From Pengzhenrongella frigida (GTDB lineage Bacteria > Actinomycetota > Actinomycetes > Actinomycetales > Cellulomonadaceae): a stretch of DNA of 64,000 nt. This document shows, in pieces, positions 13,372-21,557 of the stretch. Positions within the stretch are counted from its first letter, which is position 1. Each line of letters opens with the position of its first letter. Under the pieces are notes generated by a model. The model worked only from the letters and a program-made list of their open reading frames with translations. It searched no databases and was not told the DNA's origin. The DNA lies in contig NZ_SDWW01000014.1 of the NCBI RefSeq assembly GCF_004168625.1, forward strand, positions 1 to 64,000, given 5' to 3'. The translations under genes and the position numbers were made by a program.

Positions 13372-14100
13372 GTGCTTGAGCTGACGGCCTTCGCGGCCCC
13401 CCTGTCCAGCGGCCTGTCGTCCGGTCTCGTACCGGACTGGATGCATGCCGACTCGCTGATCGCGTCGTTCGGTCCGTATGCCCTGATCGGCATCGTGATC
13501 GTCGTCTTCATCGAGACGGGGCTGCTGTTCCCGTTCCTCCCCGGCGACTCGCTGCTGTTCACCGCCGGCCTGCTGGTGGCGCAGTCCGAGCTGGACTTCC
13601 CGCTCTGGCTGCTCTGCCTGCTGATCTTCCTCGCCGCGTTCCTGGGTGACCAGGTGGCCTACTTCATCGGCCGCACGATCGGCCCGAAGCTGTTCGACCG
13701 GCCCGACTCGCGGATCTTCAAGCAGCAGTACATCGATCACACCAACGCGTACTTCGAGAAGTACGGCGGGCGCACGATCATCATCGCCAGGTTCGTCCCG
13801 TTCGTGCGGACGTACGCCCCGGTGACCGCCGGCGTCGGCAAGATGAGCTACCGCCACTTCGTCTCGTTCAACGTCGTCGGAGCGCTGATGTGGGGCGTCG
13901 GCGTGACCGTGCTCGGGTACTTCCTCGGCAACGTCACCATCGTCAAGGACAACATCGAGCTCATCCTGGTGGGGATCGTCGGGGTCTCGGTCGTGCCGGT
14001 GGCGATCGAGCTGCTGCGGGCCCGCCTCGGAAAGGGCGCGAGCCCGGCCGACGGGTCGCAGGCGCACGCTCGGGTCGAGCCGACGGACGTCGAGGGATGA
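13372..14100 (+). CDS. DedA-family membrane protein
   Basis: Integral membrane protein of the DedA/VTT superfamily, whose members move lipids such as undecaprenyl phosphate across the membrane or support membrane homeostasis. It has 242 residues. Family features are FIETGLLFPFLPGDSLLF (the Glu and PGD re-entrant motif), FLGDQVAYFIGRTIGPKLF, FEKYGGRTIIIARFVPFVRTYAPVTAG (the RFxPxxR motif) and two C-terminal helices. The GTG start at 13372 has no Shine-Dalgarno; TACTCT lies just upstream, so the transcript may be leaderless. Its stop overlaps the next gene's start as ATGA, implying translational coupling. Confidence 0.9.
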   Translation: MLELTAFAAPLSSGLSSGLVPDWMHADSLIASFGPYALIGIVIVVFIETGLLFPFLPGDSLLFTAGLLVAQSELDFPLWLLCLLIFLAAFLGDQVAYFIGRTIGPKLFDRPDSRIFKQQYIDHTNAYFEKYGGRTIIIARFVPFVRTYAPVTAGVGKMSYRHFVSFNVVGALMWGVGVTVLGYFLGNVTIVKDNIELILVGIVGVSVVPVAIELLRARLGKGASPADGSQAHARVEPTDVEG

Positions 14101-14870
14101 CGCGCGAGATCCGCAGCTGGCTGTCCGACATGGACGGCGTGCTGGTGCACGAGGGGCACGCGATCCCGGGGGCGCCGGAGTTCGTCACCGCGCTGCGCGA
14201 CAAGGGCCTGCCGTTCCTGGTCCTGACGAACAACTCGATCTTCACGCCGCGCGACCTGCGGGCCCGGCTGGCCGTCTCGGGGATCGACGTGCCCGAGATC
14301 GCCCTGTGGACCTCGGCGCTGGCCACGGCCCAGTTCCTCAAGGACCAGATGCCGGGCGGCAGCGCCTACGTGATCGGCGAGGCGGGCCTGACGACCGCGC
14401 TCTACGAGGCCGGCTACACGCTCACCGACTCGGACCCCGACTACGTCGTGCTCGGCGAGACGCGCACCTACTCGTTCGAGTCGATCACGAAGGCGATCCG
14501 GCTCATCCAGGGCGGGTCCCGGTTCATCGCCACGAACCCGGACGCGACCGGGCCGAGCAAGGACGGCGACCTGCCGGCGACCGGCGCCGTCGCCGCGCTG
14601 ATCACCCGCGCGACCGGCCGGGACCCGTACTTCGTGGGCAAGCCGAACCCGATGATGTTCCGGTCGGCCCTGAACCGGATCGACGCGCACTCCGAGCACA
14701 CCGCGATGGTCGGCGACCGGATGGACACCGACATCGTCGCGGGCATCGAGGCCGGCCTGGCCACCTACCTCGTGCTCACCGGCTCGACCCGGGCGGAGGA
14801 CGTCGGCCGGTTCCCGTTTCGCCCGCACCACGTCGTCGACTCGATCGCCGACCTGGTCCCCCTGATCTGA
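14097..14870 (+). CDS. HAD-IIA family hydrolase (NagD-like phosphatase)
   Basis: Haloacid-dehalogenase phosphatase of the IIA subfamily, acting on an unknown sugar or nucleotide phosphate. It has 257 residues. Motif I is LSDMDGVLVHEG, motif II LVLTNNSIF, then the C2-type cap; the lysine motif lies in FVGKPNPMMF and motif IV is MVGDRMDTDIVAGIEAG. The ATG overlaps the DedA stop by four bases, so the two are probably co-translated. Confidence 0.92.
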   Translation: MTREIRSWLSDMDGVLVHEGHAIPGAPEFVTALRDKGLPFLVLTNNSIFTPRDLRARLAVSGIDVPEIALWTSALATAQFLKDQMPGGSAYVIGEAGLTTALYEAGYTLTDSDPDYVVLGETRTYSFESITKAIRLIQGGSRFIATNPDATGPSKDGDLPATGAVAALITRATGRDPYFVGKPNPMMFRSALNRIDAHSEHTAMVGDRMDTDIVAGIEAGLATYLVLTGSTRAEDVGRFPFRPHHVVDSIADLVPLI

Positions 14871-14901
14871 CCCCACCAGCCTGACCCACCAGCCCGCACC
14901 C

Positions 14902-14965
14902 CGCCGAGTGCGGGCGTTCGGTCGTTCCGGACCCGCCCGCACCAACCGATGTTCCGCACTCGGCG
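14902..14965. repeat. Intergenic inverted repeat, copy A
   Basis: CGCCGAGTGCGG (14902-14913) and CCGCACTCGGCG (14954-14965) are perfect 12-bp inverted arms separated by 40 bases. The left arm continues as GCGTTCGGTCGTT, which recurs inverted in copy B. Confidence 0.75.
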
Positions 14966-15046
14966 AGCTCCGCGGTCGGGAGTAGGTGTCCGGGGCGTCC
15001 GACGGTTCCGGACCCGCCCGGTCGAGCACGGGCGTCCGTACGGGGT

Positions 15047-15104
15047 CGAGTGCGGGCGTTCGGCTGCTCCCGGCTCCGCCACAACGACCGAACACCCGCA
15101 CTCG
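15047..15104. repeat. Intergenic inverted repeat, copy B
   Basis: CGAGTGCGGGCGTTCGG (15047-15063) pairs with CCGAACACCCGCACTCG (15088-15104) over 17 bp with one mismatch, which becomes a G-U wobble in a minus-strand transcript. Transcribed with lemA it would form a strong hairpin about 75 bp after the stop codon. The right arm is followed by GCGAG, matching the end of copy A. Confidence 0.75.
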
Positions 15105-15180
15105 GCGAGTTTGCCGGGTCCGGGCGTTCGGGCGGGTCGGTTGGCCGGGCTGGGCGGGCTGGGCGGGCCGGTGGGGCGGG

Positions 15181-15768
15181 TCAGTCGGTGGGGGTGCCGA
15201 AGGTGACGTTCGGGACGGCGCGGACGGCCGGGTCCTCGGTCTCGAAGTACTCCGCACGGCTGAAGCCGAACGCCGAGGCGATCAGGTTCGACGGGAACGA
15301 CTCGACCTTCGTGTTCAGCAGGCGCACGTTGGCGTTGTAGAACCGGCGGCCGGCCGCGATCCGGTCCTCGGTGTTCGTGAGCTCGAGCTGCAGCTGCTGG
15401 AAGTTCTCGCTCGCGCGCAGCACCGGGTAGTTCTCGGCGACCGCGAACAGGTGCCCGAGGGCCTGGCTCAGCACGTTCTCCTGCTGGGCCTGCGTGGCCG
15501 GGCTGGTCGGCCCACCGCCGACGGCGGCCGCCCGCGCCCGGGTGACCTCCTCGAACACGCCACGCTCGTGGGCGGCGTAGCCCTTGACCGTCTCGAGGAG
15601 GTTGGGGATCAGGTCGTGCCGGCGGTGCAGCTCGACGTCGATCTGCCGCCACGCCTCCTGGACCAGGTTCCGCAGCCGCACGAACCCGTTGTACGTGGCG
15701 ATCGCCCAGATCAGGGTGATGACGATGATCGCGACGATGACGATCACAGCGATGGTTACTGCAGTCAC
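15181..15768 (-). CDS. LemA family protein
   Basis: Membrane-anchored LemA protein of 195 residues; the family's function is not settled. An N-terminal transmembrane helix (residues 3-25) is followed by the LemA core: NGFVRLRNLVQEAWRQIDVE, LHRRHDLIPNLLETVKGYA, TRARAAA and FYNANVRLLNTKVESFPSNL. The start is GTG at 15768 with GGAG 5 bases upstream, overlapping the TGA of the preceding gene as GTGA. LemA is often paired with a second membrane protein, as here. Confidence 0.92.
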   Translation of the reverse strand: MTAVTIAVIVIVAIIVITLIWAIATYNGFVRLRNLVQEAWRQIDVELHRRHDLIPNLLETVKGYAAHERGVFEEVTRARAAAVGGGPTSPATQAQQENVLSQALGHLFAVAENYPVLRASENFQQLQLELTNTEDRIAAGRRFYNANVRLLNTKVESFPSNLIASAFGFSRAEYFETEDPAVRAVPNVTFGTPTD

Positions 15769-16469
15769 TTCTGCTCCTCGAACGGGGTGAACGTGGGGGG
15801 ACTCGGATCGTAGCCATGCTCCAGCCAGACGAAGCGCGGGACCGAGCGCACGACGGCGTCGAGCAGGCCCAGGCGGGAGGCGATGAGGTCGAGATCGGTG
15901 CTTCCGGCCGACCAGGTGAGGATCTCGGTGCCCTCGATGCGCAGGTTGGTGGCCGACCCGGGTCGCAGCAGCCGCTCCATCAGCCGCGGATGGACGACGT
16001 CGGACGCGAAGCGCGGCATGCGCGAGGTCACGCGCCAGGCCCGGTTGAAGTCCTCCGACTCGAACTGCAGGTCCTGACCCCCGATCGCCTTGGCCAGCCG
16101 GGCTCCCATCCCCTCGGGGGTGAGCTCGAGGGTCGGCAGGAACGCCGGCAGCCCGAGCAGGAGCACGTGGAACGTGTGCGTGGTCCGGTGCTCCCCGCCC
16201 TGGTCGGTGTACCGGTACCGGAACGACGTCGCCGGCCGGCCCTGCCACGTGCCCGACAGCACGTCGGTGGCCCGGCGCGAGCTCCCGATCCCGAACGGCA
16301 GCCCCCGCCACCGCTCGGTGAGCTCGGGTGCGGAGCTGCGGTACTCCCACCCGTTGAGGGCCGCCCAGGCTGCCAGGGCATGCGTCCGCCGGCGCTGCAG
16401 GACGAGGCCGACCACGCCGATCGCGGGCACGAGCAGGAACGCGACGGCGAACAGCAGAGAGATCTCCAT
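15765..16469 (-). CDS. Membrane-anchored protein of unknown function paired with LemA
   Basis: A 234-residue protein with one N-terminal transmembrane helix (about residues 4-25) and a soluble remainder of mixed alpha/beta appearance. Segments such as WEYRSSAPELTERWRGLPFG, RPATSFRYRYTD, FRYRYTDQGGEHRTTHTFHV and TEILTWSAGSTDLDLI resemble the DUF3137-like or other LemA-partner proteins, but I cannot assign a family with certainty. Its stop overlaps the lemA GTG start, so it is the first gene of a two-gene unit. No catalytic motif is seen. Confidence 0.7.
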   Translation of the reverse strand: MEISLLFAVAFLLVPAIGVVGLVLQRRRTHALAAWAALNGWEYRSSAPELTERWRGLPFGIGSSRRATDVLSGTWQGRPATSFRYRYTDQGGEHRTTHTFHVLLLGLPAFLPTLELTPEGMGARLAKAIGGQDLQFESEDFNRAWRVTSRMPRFASDVVHPRLMERLLRPGSATNLRIEGTEILTWSAGSTDLDLIASRLGLLDAVVRSVPRFVWLEHGYDPSPPTFTPFEEQK

Positions 16470-16496
16470 CGGCCCGGTCCCCTCGTCGCCCGGGCC

Positions 16497-17081
16497 CTAC
16501 AGGCCGAGATCCTGCAGGTCGAACAGGTAGTGGTACGGCACCCCGAGCGCCTCGATCTTCTCGCGCGCGCCGGTCGCCCGGTCGACGATCACCGCGACGC
16601 CGACGACGTCGGCCCCGGCCTCGCGCGCGGCCTCGACGGCCGCGATCGGTGAGGCGCCGGTGGTCGAGGTGTCCTCGAGGACGACGACGCGACGCCCGGC
16701 GATGTCGGGCCCCTCGACCCGGCGCTGCATGCCGTGCGCCTTGGCCTCCTTGCGCACCACGAACGCGTCGAGGTCCTGGCCGCGGGCGGCGGCCGCGTGC
16801 AGCAGGGCGGTCGCGACCGGGTCGGCACCGAGGGTCAGCCCGCCGACGGCGTCCACCTCGGCGGTGCCGAGCCCGACCTCCTCGAGCAGGTCGAGGAGCA
16901 CGTGCCCGACGAGGGGAGCGGCGCGGTGGTGCAGCGTGATCCGGCGCAGGTCGACGTAGTAGTCGGCCTCCGCGCCGGACGACAGCGTCACCCGACCACG
17001 CACGACGGCGAGCTCGCTGATCAGGTCGCGCAGCTGCTCGCGAGGCGTGGGGGACATCAGGGCGGGATCGGGTCCGGTCAC
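16497..17081 (-). CDS. pyrE: Orotate phosphoribosyltransferase
   Basis: Converts orotate and PRPP to OMP in pyrimidine synthesis. It has 194 residues. Visible are LSSGAEADYYVDLRRITLH, VDAVGGLTLGADPVATAL, AFVVRKEAKAHGMQ (catalytic Lys region) and the PRPP loop VVVLEDTSTTGASP. The start is the GTG at 17081; an ATG at 17057 (MSPTPRE) is an alternative that would shorten the product by 8 residues. It is divergent from the GH3 gene across 188 bp. No other pyr gene is nearby. Confidence 0.95.
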   Translation of the reverse strand: MTGPDPALMSPTPREQLRDLISELAVVRGRVTLSSGAEADYYVDLRRITLHHRAAPLVGHVLLDLLEEVGLGTAEVDAVGGLTLGADPVATALLHAAAARGQDLDAFVVRKEAKAHGMQRRVEGPDIAGRRVVVLEDTSTTGASPIAAVEAAREAGADVVGVAVIVDRATGAREKIEALGVPYHYLFDLQDLGL

Positions 17082-17144
17082 GCCCCCAGGCTACCGATCG
17101 ATCGCCCCGGCCAACGGGACCGGACGGGGGACACCGCCGTCGGG

Positions 17145-17176
17145 CCGGCGTCAGGCATCGGCGGCGTCAGGCATCG
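17145..17176. repeat. Tandem 16-bp repeat between pyrE and GH3 gene
   Basis: CCGGCGTCAGGCATCG (17145-17160) is directly repeated as GCGGCGTCAGGCATCG (17161-17176), followed by a partial third unit CCGGCGTC. It lies in the divergent promoter region and could be a regulator site or a simple duplication. Confidence 0.55.
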
Positions 17177-17269
17177 CCGGCGTCGGGGACGGCGACGTGC
17201 CCGTGGGACCCTGTTGGTCGAGGCCGGCACTCCAGCGCTGCAGGACCTACCCCACCCTTGAGGACCCTC

Positions 17270-19126
17270 ATGACCACCCCCCTGACGACCGTGATCGCGC
17301 CGGACGGCACCGTGTTCCGCGATCTGAACGGCAACGGCGTGCTGGACCCGTACGAGGACCCGCGGCTGCCGGTCGGCGCCCGCGTCGAGGACCTGCTCGG
17401 GCGGATGACGCTCGAGGACAAGGCCGGCCTGATGTTCCAGACGGTGATCGAGACGGGGGCGGACGGCTCGCTGGTCGAGGCGCTGGGCGTCATCAGCAAG
17501 TCCCCGACGACGCTCGTGGTGCAGGGCAAGCGGGTCAACCACTTCAACGTGCACAAGCTGCCGACCCCGCGGCTGGCCGCGCGCTGGCACAACGCCCTGC
17601 AGGTGCTCGCCGAGCACACGCCGCTCGGCATCCCGGTGACCGTCTCGACGGACCCCCGGCACGCGTTCCACGAGAACTCCGGGGTGTCGTTCGCCGCCGG
17701 CCACTTCTCGCAGTGGCCCGACTCGCTCGGCCTGGCCGCCATCGGCGACGTCGACCTCGTGCGCGAGTTCGCCGACGTCGCGCGCCAGGAGTACGCCGCG
17801 GTCGGGATCCGCGCCGCGCTGCACCCGTGCGTCGACCTGGCGACCGAGCCCCGGTGGGCCCGCCAGCTCGGCACCTTCGGTGAGGACACGCTCCTGACCA
17901 GCGAGTTCACCGCTGCCTATCTCGACGGCTTCCAGGGGCCCGGCGGGCTGCTCGGCACCGGCTCGGTCGCCTGCACCACCAAGCACTTCCCCGGCGGCGG
18001 CCCCCAGAAGGACGGCGAGGACGCGCACTTCCCGTACGGCCGCGAGCAGGTCTACCCGGGCGGACGGTTCGAGGAGCACCTCGCGCCGTTCCGGGTCGCG
18101 ATCGCGCACCGGACCGCGGCGATGATGCCGTACTACGGCATGCCGGTCGATCTGGTCGTCGACGGCGAGCCGATCGAGGAGGTCGGCTTCGGCTACAACC
18201 GCCAGATCGTCACCGGTCTGCTGCGCGAGAAGCTCGGGTACGACGGCGTCGTGGTGACCGACTGGGAGCTCGTCAACGACAACCTCGTCGCGAGCGGCCA
18301 GGTGCTCGCGGCGCGGGCGTGGGGCGCCGAGCACCTCGACGCCCCCGGGCGGATGGCGAAGATCCTCGACGCGGGCTGCGACCAGTTCGGCGGCGAGGAG
18401 TGCCCGGACCTGCTGATCGGCCTGGTGCGCGACGGCCAGGTCACCGAGGCCCGGCTCGACGAGTCCGTCCGCCGGTTGCTGCGGGTCAAGTTCGAGCTCG
18501 GGCTGTTCGACGACCCGTACGTCGACGAGGACGCCGCCGAGGCCGTCGTCGGGCGCGCGGACTTCGTCGCCGCCGGGCTGCGCGCGCAGAGCCGCGCGGT
18601 CACGGTGCTGACGAACGGCATGCTGACGAACGGCGCGATCCTGCCGCTCACCCCCGGGTCGCGCGTGCTCGCGATCGGGTTCTCGGCCGCGGAGGCCGCG
18701 CTTCTCGGCACCGTGGTCGACGACGTCTCGGACGCCGACGTCGCCGTCGTGCGCCTGGCCGGGCCGTTCGAGCCCCGCGACACGATGTTCCTCGAGGCGT
18801 GGTTCCACGCCGGCTCGCTGGAGTACTCGGACGAGGTCGTCGCCCAGGTGCGGGCACTGGCCGAGCGGGTCCCGGTGGTGCTCGACGTCAACCTCGAGCG
18901 TCCGTCGATCCTCACCCCGCTGGTCGGGCTGGCGACCGCGATCGTCGGCTCGTACGGCACGTCCGGTCCCGCGCTCGCGGACGCGCTCACCGGCGTCGTT
19001 GCGCCGCACGGGCGGCTGCCGTTCCAGCTGCCGCGCTCGATGGACGCCGTGCGCGCGTCGCGCCCGGATGTCCCGTCGGACACGATCGACCCGGTCTTCC
19101 CGGCGGGCCACGGCCTGACGCTCTGA
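17270..19126 (+). CDS. Glycoside hydrolase family 3 beta-glycosidase, cytoplasmic
   Basis: Retaining beta-glycosidase, likely a beta-glucosidase or related enzyme on cello- or xylo-oligosaccharides; the exact sugar is unknown. It has 618 residues from the ATG at 17270 with GAGGA upstream. Near the N-terminus is FRDLNGNGVLDPYED, an acidic calcium-loop-like sequence seen in some GH3 enzymes, then RMTLEDKAGLMFQ. Family markers are TKHFPGGG and the nucleophile in VVTDWELVND (Asp at about residue 331; Thr replaces the usual Ser). A GH3 C-terminal alpha/beta sandwich follows. There is no signal peptide and no fibronectin domain. Confidence 0.9.
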   Translation: MTTPLTTVIAPDGTVFRDLNGNGVLDPYEDPRLPVGARVEDLLGRMTLEDKAGLMFQTVIETGADGSLVEALGVISKSPTTLVVQGKRVNHFNVHKLPTPRLAARWHNALQVLAEHTPLGIPVTVSTDPRHAFHENSGVSFAAGHFSQWPDSLGLAAIGDVDLVREFADVARQEYAAVGIRAALHPCVDLATEPRWARQLGTFGEDTLLTSEFTAAYLDGFQGPGGLLGTGSVACTTKHFPGGGPQKDGEDAHFPYGREQVYPGGRFEEHLAPFRVAIAHRTAAMMPYYGMPVDLVVDGEPIEEVGFGYNRQIVTGLLREKLGYDGVVVTDWELVNDNLVASGQVLAARAWGAEHLDAPGRMAKILDAGCDQFGGEECPDLLIGLVRDGQVTEARLDESVRRLLRVKFELGLFDDPYVDEDAAEAVVGRADFVAAGLRAQSRAVTVLTNGMLTNGAILPLTPGSRVLAIGFSAAEAALLGTVVDDVSDADVAVVRLAGPFEPRDTMFLEAWFHAGSLEYSDEVVAQVRALAERVPVVLDVNLERPSILTPLVGLATAIVGSYGTSGPALADALTGVVAPHGRLPFQLPRSMDAVRASRPDVPSDTIDPVFPAGHGLTL

Positions 19127-19145
19127 CGCGGCGGCGCGGGGAACC

Positions 19146-19934
19146 TCAGTCGGTCGAGACGTCCTCGACGGGCTCGGTCTGCTTGCGGTACTTGCCGATC
19201 GAGCGGACCGCGGCCCGCGGCAGCAGGCGCATGACACCGGAGACCGCGCGGTAGCGCAGGCTCGGGGTCGAGATGACTGCACCGCGCCGCACGTCGGCCA
19301 GGGCGGTCGCCACGACGGCGTCGGCGTTGAGCCAGGCGATCTCGGGGTAGTCGGCCATGTCGATGTCGGCCCGCTCGTGGAACTCGGTGTGCACGAAGCC
19401 GGGGCACAGCACGGTCGCCGTGACCCCGGTGCCCTCGAGCGCCACCGCCAGCCCCTCGGTGAACGTCCGCACCCATGCCTTGTGCGCGGCGTACGTGCCG
19501 GTCGTGAACAGCGCAGCGATCGACGCCACGTTGAGGATGGCACCCCGCCCGCGGGCGGCCATCTGCTCGGCGGCGGCATGGGACAGCACCAGGACCGCGC
19601 GGACCATGACCTCGAGCGCACGTTCCTCGACCGCGAGGTCGCCGCCGACGAACTTCTGGTGCAGCGCGAACCCGGCGTTGTTGACGAGCAGGCTGACGGG
19701 CTTCTCGGTCGCGCGCAGCCGCTCGGCGACCCGCTCGACGTCGGCCCGCACGGACAGGTCCGCGGCCAGCACCTCGACGTTCACCCCGGCAGCGGCGTGC
19801 AGCTGCGAGGCGAGGCGCCCGAGGCGCTCGGCGTCCCGCGCCACGAGGACGAGGTCGTACCGCGCGGTGGCGAGCTGCCAGGCGAACTCGAGGCCGAGCC
19901 CGGCACTCGCACCAGTGATCAGAACGGTAGCCAT
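19146..19934 (-). CDS. Short-chain dehydrogenase/reductase
   Basis: NAD(P)-dependent SDR of 262 residues, classical type; substrate unknown. The cofactor loop is VLITGASAGLGLEFA, then LVNNAGFAL, the catalytic Ser in NVASIAALF and the YAAHK (YxxxK) motif. The Arg after the first strand (VLVARDAERL) suggests NADPH preference. The C-terminal 45 residues carry a basic segment RYRAVSGVMRLLPRAAVRSI. The ATG at 19934 is chosen; the frame is open far upstream but overlaps the divergent exonuclease gene. It is convergent with the GH3 gene with only 19 bp between stops. Confidence 0.92.
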   Translation of the reverse strand: MATVLITGASAGLGLEFAWQLATARYDLVLVARDAERLGRLASQLHAAAGVNVEVLAADLSVRADVERVAERLRATEKPVSLLVNNAGFALHQKFVGGDLAVEERALEVMVRAVLVLSHAAAEQMAARGRGAILNVASIAALFTTGTYAAHKAWVRTFTEGLAVALEGTGVTATVLCPGFVHTEFHERADIDMADYPEIAWLNADAVVATALADVRRGAVISTPSLRYRAVSGVMRLLPRAAVRSIGKYRKQTEPVEDVSTD

Positions 19935-20018
19935 GGGAGTCAGCCTACGGTGGACCGAACCCCGCGCGCCGCCGCCCGCGCGAAGGGCTCCGCACCTTTC
20001 GACGGTTAGCCTGACCGC

Positions 20019-20819
20019 ATGCGGCTGGCAACCTGGAACATCAACTCGATCCGCTCCCGAGCAGACCGTGTGCTCGCCTTTCTCGAGCGCAGCGGTACGG
20101 ACGTGCTCGCCCTGCAGGAGACCAAGTGCAAGGACGAGCAGTTCCCGCGCGCGGGGTTCGAGGCCGCCGGGTACGAGGTCGCGACGTTCGGCCTGAGCCA
20201 GTGGAACGGAGTCGCGATCGTCTCGCGCGTGGGCCTGGCCGACGTCGAACAGGGTTTCGCCGGGCAGCCGACGTTCGCCGCCCCGACCCTGGAGCCCGTC
20301 GTCGAGGCGCGCGCGATCGGCGCGACGTGCGGCGGCGTGCGCGTGTGGAGCCTGTACGTGCCCCACGGCCGCGCCGTCGAGGACCCGCATTTCGCCTACA
20401 AGCTCGAGTGGCTCGCCCAGCTCAAGGCCCAGGCCGAAGGCTGGCTCACCGGTGACCCGGCCGCCCAGATCGCCCTCGTGGGCGACTGGAACGTCGCCCC
20501 GAAGGACACCGACGTGTGGGACCTCGCCGCGTTCGCCGGGCTGACCCACATCACCCCGGCCGAACGCGCGGCGTTCGCCGCCTTCGCCGCAGCCGGGTAC
20601 ACCGAGGTCACCCGCGAGCACGTCCCGGAGGATCGCAAGTACACCTACTGGGACTACCAGCAGCTGCGCTTCCCCCGCAACGAGGGGATGCGGATCGACT
20701 TCGCGTACGCCTCCCCCGCCCTCGCGGCGCGGACCACGGGCGTGGAGATCGACCGCAACGAACGCAAGGGCAAGGGCGCCTCCGACCACGTCCCCGTGAT
20801 CCTCGACCTCGCCGACTGA
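20019..20819 (+). CDS. xthA: Exodeoxyribonuclease III
   Basis: Mg-dependent AP endonuclease and 3'-5' exonuclease of base-excision repair. It has 266 residues. Motifs are MRLATWNINSIRSR (metal Asn), LALQETKCKDEQFP (catalytic Glu), WSLYVPHGR, VGDWNVAPKDTDVW, RIDFAYAS and the terminal SDHVPVILDL with catalytic Asp-His. The start is ATG at 20019. A hairpin follows the stop. It is divergent from the SDR gene with 84 bp between starts. Confidence 0.96.
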   Translation: MRLATWNINSIRSRADRVLAFLERSGTDVLALQETKCKDEQFPRAGFEAAGYEVATFGLSQWNGVAIVSRVGLADVEQGFAGQPTFAAPTLEPVVEARAIGATCGGVRVWSLYVPHGRAVEDPHFAYKLEWLAQLKAQAEGWLTGDPAAQIALVGDWNVAPKDTDVWDLAAFAGLTHITPAERAAFAAFAAAGYTEVTREHVPEDRKYTYWDYQQLRFPRNEGMRIDFAYASPALAARTTGVEIDRNERKGKGASDHVPVILDLAD

Positions 20820-20839
20820 GCCCGTCGGCCGCGCTCGCC

Positions 20840-20865
20840 CCGACGCATTCGGGCGAACGCGTCGG
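20840..20865 (+). terminator. Hairpin after exodeoxyribonuclease III
   Basis: CCGACGC (20840-20846) pairs with GCGTCGG (20859-20865), and the inner TTCG pairs with CGAA, with one mismatch between the two stems and a 2-base centre. It begins 21 bases after the xthA stop and 33 bases before the next gene, so it is a likely terminator. Confidence 0.6.
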
Positions 20866-20897
20866 AGCCGGCTCCCCGCGCCACTAGGTTCGAGCCC

Positions 20898-21557
20898 ATG
20901 AGCACGCCACCCGCCTGGTCCCCCGGCCGCCTCGACGACAGCTGGCCGGCGCCGCCGCCGCCGAGCGGTTTCGAGGCGAAGCTCGACGTGGTCGCACCCA
21001 CCCCGCCCAACCCCTTCCGAGCGCCCGAGCCGGGGGCACCCGAGCCCGACCCGCGATTCACGGCGAGCCCGTACGACGCCGCCCCGTTCGGGAGCCGCCA
21101 GGGTTCCGGTCAGGCATACGCCGGCCAGGCATACGCCGGCCACCAGGGCCCCGGGTCGCAGTACGCCGGGGCGCAGTACGGAGCCGGGGCTCAGGTCAGC
21201 GCCGACCCGTACGGCGCCCCCGCGCCCGGAACCACCGCGGGGATGACGGCCCCCGGATACGGGGACGGGTACGGGTACGCCTACGGACCGGGGAACGCCT
21301 ACGCGGTCCAGACCACCAGCGGCCTGGCGATCGCGTCCCTCGTCACGAGCATCTCGGCCATCTTCCTGGGGATCACGGCACCGGTCGGGTTGATCCTCGG
21401 CTTCTTCGCGCTGTCCGGGATCAAGCGGAACGGGACCAAGGGCCGCGGACTCGCCATCGCGGGCATCGTCGTCGGGGGCCTCTTCACCCTCATCCTCCTC
21501 TTCGCGGTCGCCGCCATGGTCCTGATGATGATCGCCTTTGCCGGGGCGGGCATGTGA
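20898..21557 (+). CDS. DUF4190 membrane protein with Pro/Gly/Tyr-rich N-terminus
   Basis: A 219-residue protein. The first 130 or so residues are disordered and rich in Pro, Gly, Ala, Tyr and Gln, with YAGQ/YAGA repeats (QAYAGQAYAGH, YAGAQYGAGAQ). The last 80 form two transmembrane helices of the DUF4190 type: LAIASLVTSISAIFLGIT, then FFALSGIKRNGTKGRGLAIAGIVVGGL. The function is unknown; related proteins are common in actinobacterial envelopes. Its stop overlaps the GTG of the next gene, which carries the same domain, so the pair is translationally coupled and probably arose by duplication. Confidence 0.85.
   Translation: MSTPPAWSPGRLDDSWPAPPPPSGFEAKLDVVAPTPPNPFRAPEPGAPEPDPRFTASPYDAAPFGSRQGSGQAYAGQAYAGHQGPGSQYAGAQYGAGAQVSADPYGAPAPGTTAGMTAPGYGDGYGYAYGPGNAYAVQTTSGLAIASLVTSISAIFLGITAPVGLILGFFALSGIKRNGTKGRGLAIAGIVVGGLFTLILLFAVAAMVLMMIAFAGAGM

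Larger units (their letters stand above)
14871..15180. other. 310-bp gene-free stretch filled by related inverted repeats
   Basis: This gap between the convergent HAD and LemA genes holds no credible gene. It contains two long inverted repeats (14902-14965 and 15047-15104) built on a shared GAGTGCGGGCGTTCGG core. Between them are further partial copies (CGAGCACGGGCGT near 15024) and repeated TTCCGGACCCGCCCG. The end nearest lemA is a G-rich run of GGGC[TG]GGGC units. It could be termination or transcript-end structure for both genes, or a dispersed palindromic repeat. Confidence 0.7.
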
